A DNA stretch of 64,000 nt from the NCBI RefSeq assembly GCF_014201875.1, contig NZ_JACHFL010000006.1:218092-282091 (forward strand). Reading direction: 5' to 3'. The position numbers were made by a program, and so were the translations under genes. Below, piece by piece: positions 61,559 through 64,000 of this stretch; the stretch's first letter is position 1; each line of letters starts with the position of its first letter. The notes under the pieces are model-generated. The model was not told the DNA's origin, did not search any database, and saw only the letters and a program-made list of their open reading frames with translations. Origin of the DNA: Deinococcus humi. GTDB taxonomy: Bacteria; Deinococcota; Deinococci; Deinococcales; Deinococcaceae.

Positions 61559-61743
61559 GCGAGCAGCGACAACACCCCAGCCACCGAGCCGCCCGCGAAC
61601 ACCAGACTGATCAGGAAGAGGCCCAGGCAGCCACCCCGGCGCCGCCCCCGATAATGGCCACCGCGCCGCGTGAAGCCTCGCCTTCTCCCAGAACTCTGCG
61701 AGGAGCCGCTCAGCGAAAAGGAACCGTTCGAGAATCCACTCAT
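61555..61743 (-). CDS. Small membrane peptide, 62 aa, coupled to the kinase gene
   Basis: Residues 1-35 are Ser/Gly/Arg-rich and basic (SSGRRRGFTRRGGHYRGRRR). Residues 38-62 are one hydrophobic segment (CLGLFLISLVFAGGSVAGVL). It should sit in the membrane with the basic tail in the cytoplasm. ATG 61743 lies ahead of the phosphotransferase, and the 4-bp TTGA overlap indicates coupling. The overlapping kinase-frame ORF in this stretch is less protein-like. Function unknown. Confidence 0.6.
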   Translation of the reverse strand: MSGFSNGSFSLSGSSQSSGRRRGFTRRGGHYRGRRRGGCLGLFLISLVFAGGSVAGVLSLLA

Positions 61744-61871
61744 ACGTCAGTGTAAGGGAAACCCGGGCAGGTTCCCAGGGAGGGGAATGGCGCAAAAGCG
61801 GGGCAGGCCCACTGTGAGCGTGACCCGGTTTTGCGGTTCTTCCGTTAATTCCGTGCAGCATGTCAGCTGTG

Positions 61872-62674
61872 GGTTCTGGCAACTTAACCGCAGTAGGCTG
61901 ATCGTTCGTGACTGACCGCAAGCCCTACCGGCACCGTTTTCCGCTCAGTATCATCGGGCACGCCCTCTGGCTCTACCATCGGTTTCCCTTGAGCGAGCGC
62001 GATGTCCAGGAATTATTGCACCAGCACGGCATCGTCGTCAGCCACGAAACCCTCCGTCAGTGGAACATCAAGTTCGCGCCGCTTCTCACCGAGGTGCTGC
62101 GCCACCGGGAACCCCAGCAGGGGTTCCCGGTGGTTCCTAGATGAGGTCTGTCTCGACATGGCAGGGAAGAAATTCTGGTTGTGGCGGGCCGTCGATGAAT
62201 CTGGCGCAGTGCTCGATATCCTGTTGCAGTCTCACCGAGACACGCAGGCGGCCAAGACCTTTTTCGAAAGGCTTTTGGTGAACCACGACGTCCCAAACGT
62301 GATTCACACCGATAAGCTGTGGAGCTATGGGGCGGCCATCCGAGCGCTGCCTGTGCTCCACGCTGTGGAGCACAGGCAGGTCATTTCCTCTACGCGCTGC
62401 AATAACCTCATTGAACAGTCTCACTGTCCGACCCGGAAACAGGAGCGAAGTCAGCTGGGCTTCAAGAAATTAGGGCGGGCACAGGAATTTCTCGCCCTGC
62501 ATGCCCGCATTTCGAACATCCACCAGCACACCCGTACCACAGTCCCCGCACTCAATCGGAGAAGGAATCAGTTGGGGGCCCACCGGACATGGCAACACGC
62601 CGTTGATGTGGCGGTCTGAAGGTCAGACCGCCACTGGGTAGATTTGGCCTGCTCAAGGTTAAGTTGCCAGAACC
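61872..62674 (+). mobile_element. IS6-family element, type A, 803 bp
   Basis: The ends are GGTTCTGGCAACTTAA (61872) and TTAAGTTGCCAGAACC (62674), exact complements over at least 16 bp. It carries one transposase gene broken by a single frameshift. The stop-codon palindrome is GTGGCGGTCTGA-AGG-TCAGACCGCCAC. No flanking duplication. The right edge abuts the tail of a type B copy. Confidence 0.9.
61908..62619 (+). pseudogene. IS6-family transposase, one frameshift
   Basis: Frame 1 (GTG 61908) reads TDRKPYRHRFPLSIIGHALW, LSERDVQELLHQHGIVVSHE and ends at 62144 after REPQQG. Frame 2 resumes at RGSRWFLDEVCLDMAGKK and continues through HTDKLWSYGAA and NNLIEQSHCPTRKQE to the normal end. One extra base in the CAGGGG run near 62120 explains it. 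All DDE residues are present, so it could revert or be rescued by slippage. The R in HRPTR is C here. Confidence 0.88.
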
Positions 62675-62876
62675 AACGCGCGCAAGAATTTCTCCGCTTG
62701 CATGCCCGTCTCGAGAACCTCCACCACCACGCTCGTACGAGCGTCTCCGCTATCACCCGAAGAAATAATCAGTGAACCGCTTTCCAGACGTGGTCAACCG
62801 TCGCGGCAGGGGTGGCCTGAACTTCAGGCCACCCCTGCTCTCACCATGCCGTCGAACCAGTTAAGGCAACACAACC
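62675..62876 (+). mobile_element. IS6-family type B 3' tail
   Basis: Starts within a transposase frame (RAQEFLRLHARLENLHHHAR, TSVSAITRRNNQ). It continues through the palindrome AGGGGTGGCCTGAA-C-TTCAGGCCACCCCT (about 62806-62834), and ends with the type B terminus TTAAGGCAACACAACC at 62876. The palindrome and its flank match the segment at 32397-32425. The preceding type A element interrupts or replaces the rest. Confidence 0.8.
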
Positions 62877-62937
62877 GATGGAGGAGCTGACCTTCTCGCA
62901 TAGCTTCCAGATCACTGTTGGCCCCTATGCTGGACCG

Positions 62938-63600
62938 ATGCCTCATGCCCTGATTGTTCACGCCCACCCCGAGGCGAACTCGTTTTGCACCGCCCAGATG
63001 CATGAGGCCGCCCATGCGCTACAGGCCCAGGGCTACACCGTGGAAGTCAGTGACCTCTACGCCATGCACTGGGAGGCAGAACTGAACCGTCACGATTTCA
63101 CCCAGGACATCGAGGGGCATTTCAAACCGCCCCTGGCACAGCAGCAGGCGGCCGAAGCCCATACTTTTGCGCCGGACATCGCGGCTGAGCTTGAAAAGTT
63201 GGAGCGGGCCGATCTGCTGGTGTTCTCCTTCCCCATGTGGTGGTTCTCGGTGCCCGCGCTCCTCAAAGGGTGGGTAGACCGGGTCTTCGTGCGGGGCGTG
63301 GCCTACGGCGGGAGCGTGGGGACCTTTGTCGAGGGTGGGTTGCGGGGCAAACGCGGCCTGCTACTGTTCACGACGGGCAGTCTGGAAGAACACTTTGGGC
63401 CGGGGGCCAGGGACGGCGAACTGGACGTGCTGCTCTTTCACATCCAGCACGGCATGCTGTGGTTCTGCGGCGTCCAGGTGCTGGCTCCTGTGGTCAGTTT
63501 TGCTCCAGTGCGGGGCACGCCTGAGGACCGACAGCGGCAACTCGGCGTGGTGCGCGACGCCTTCACCACGTTGGATTCACGCCCAATCATTTTTGGCTAG
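62938..63600 (+). CDS. Flavodoxin-fold NAD(P)H:quinone oxidoreductase, 220 aa
   Basis: Starts HALIVHAHPEANSFCTAQMH, the first strand and FMN-phosphate loop of the NQO1/MdaB/KefF group. Next comes ELEKLERADLLVFSFPMWWF, then SVPALLKGWVDRVFVRGVAY, the FMN- and dimer-contacting segment. RGLLLFTTGS follows in the next strand. Full length. Such FMN or FAD enzymes reduce quinones or nitro compounds in two-electron steps. ATG 62938 is chosen; the frame extending to 62878 begins directly at an IS6 end. Convergent with a TetR gene that may regulate it. Confidence 0.88.
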   Translation: MPHALIVHAHPEANSFCTAQMHEAAHALQAQGYTVEVSDLYAMHWEAELNRHDFTQDIEGHFKPPLAQQQAAEAHTFAPDIAAELEKLERADLLVFSFPMWWFSVPALLKGWVDRVFVRGVAYGGSVGTFVEGGLRGKRGLLLFTTGSLEEHFGPGARDGELDVLLFHIQHGMLWFCGVQVLAPVVSFAPVRGTPEDRQRQLGVVRDAFTTLDSRPIIFG

Positions 63601-63757
63601 GGAGGGGTTCGACTTCAGGGGCGGCAATCGACATGGTCCATAAAGGTTTGAACCCTGACACCCAGCCTTAGCATCGTGTCCACTGTCAGGTTGGGGTATA
63701 CCCCAGGCTGACAGAAGGAGAATCGATGCGGATACTCTGGGTTGTCCGTCATTCTTC

Positions 63758-64000
63758 TCAAATGATTTCCGAAACTCGTGGGTGCAGTGCAGCGCCCTCA
63801 ATGGGCCGCAGAATCAACTCACGGTAGATTTCGCCCATACGCTCGGGATCGTGGGGCATGTCGTGACGCAGCCACCAATCAATCAGGTTCAAAAAAGCCT
63901 GGATGAAATGATCTGCGGCCACATCGGCTGGGACCCGTGCATCCTGTCGGGCCTCATAGGTCTGGAGGAGTGCCCGCACACCGACCTCAACGATCTGGTC
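63758..64000 (-). CDS. TetR-family regulator, C-terminal part (start outside window)
   Basis: Open from base 64000 to a stop at 63758. The sequence (VRALLQTYEARQDARVPADV, AADHFIQAFLNLIDWWLRHD, MPHDPERMGEIYRELILRPI) is the ligand-binding domain of TetR/AcrR proteins, with the common H-x-x-x-x-F-x-x-L-x-D-W-W helix and the L-x-R-P-I end. The DNA-binding N-terminus lies outside. It could control the neighbouring quinone reductase; only convergence and distance (157 bp) suggest this. Confidence 0.75.
   Translation of the reverse strand, partial: DQIVEVGVRALLQTYEARQDARVPADVAADHFIQAFLNLIDWWLRHDMPHDPERMGEIYRELILRPIEGAALHPRVSEII

Noticed and set aside
60563..61921. 452-codon version of the phosphotransferase
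   Set aside because: The first 120 codons run through the 62-aa membrane-peptide gene and into the IS6 end; the fold begins near the TTG at 61558.

Overview
The window looks like a piece of a Deinococcus (Deinococcota) genome. This is inferred from high GC with strong G/C third-position bias, a Pnkp-Hen1 RNA-repair pair, a bacillithiol-type deacetylase with its YojF partner, deinococcal-looking PadR and DUF6624 genes, and a dense load of IS6-family elements. The number of broken genes and IS remnants suggests an accessory region, such as a plasmid, megaplasmid or genomic island. No rRNA, CRISPR array or convincing tRNA was seen.

Layout. 1-3.1 kb: a membrane-anchored NERD protein (runs off the left edge) behind a small gene, an XRE regulator, and a two-gene operon (degenerate JAB/MPN-like protein plus partner) divergent from a second XRE regulator across a perfect 22-bp palindrome. 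3.4-5.3 kb: a DEDDh exonuclease gene split by an IS5-type element that has an exact CTAG duplication and appears to carry a DUF4375 passenger gene. 5.3-7.0 kb: no credible gene. 7.0-12.9 kb: a broken regulator/DinB fusion, an HTH regulator, an amidohydrolase, a serine beta-lactamase-like hydrolase, a methyltransferase and an AT-rich P-loop kinase.

13.3-20.7 kb: the most distinctive block. A PadR regulator is followed by four tandem paralogues, each with a cytoplasmic permease-prefix-like domain, one membrane segment and a large exported domain. DUF6624 genes flank them on both sides. 21-27.5 kb: remnants of a PIN protein and of hsdM, an intact IS6 element, then orphan immunity-like genes (barstar, DUF4279, an AT-rich ORF), an HTH protein and a zinc-ribbon protein. 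27.5-31.4 kb: pnkp and hen1, overlapping by 4 bp. 32-36 kb: IS6 wreckage around an LtrA-type membrane protein.

36-46.9 kb: a P5C-reductase-like protein, a peptide-type ABC substrate-binding protein, a Gfo/Idh/MocA oxidoreductase, a decayed patch, bshB2-yojF, a PAS/GAF histidine kinase and a VTT/DedA-like membrane protein. 48.3-50.7 kb: a DUF4388 / small GTPase / roadblock / V4R-like cassette with a strong terminator. 51-58 kb: a 7TM-PAS-GGDEF protein whose last codons come from an IS6 end, a methyltransferase, a broken M20 peptidase, a TetR-MFS pair with a palindromic operator, an AI-2E fragment and a nucleotidyltransferase. 58-62.9 kb: four IS6 copies or tails around an aminoglycoside-phosphotransferase-like gene. 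The right edge has a flavodoxin-fold quinone reductase and a partial TetR regulator.

The recurring theme is IS6-family activity. About fourteen copies or fragments of two related types are present. They lack visible target duplications, sit at gene ends and deletion junctions, and share a palindrome across the transposase stop codon whose arms differ between copies but stay complementary.
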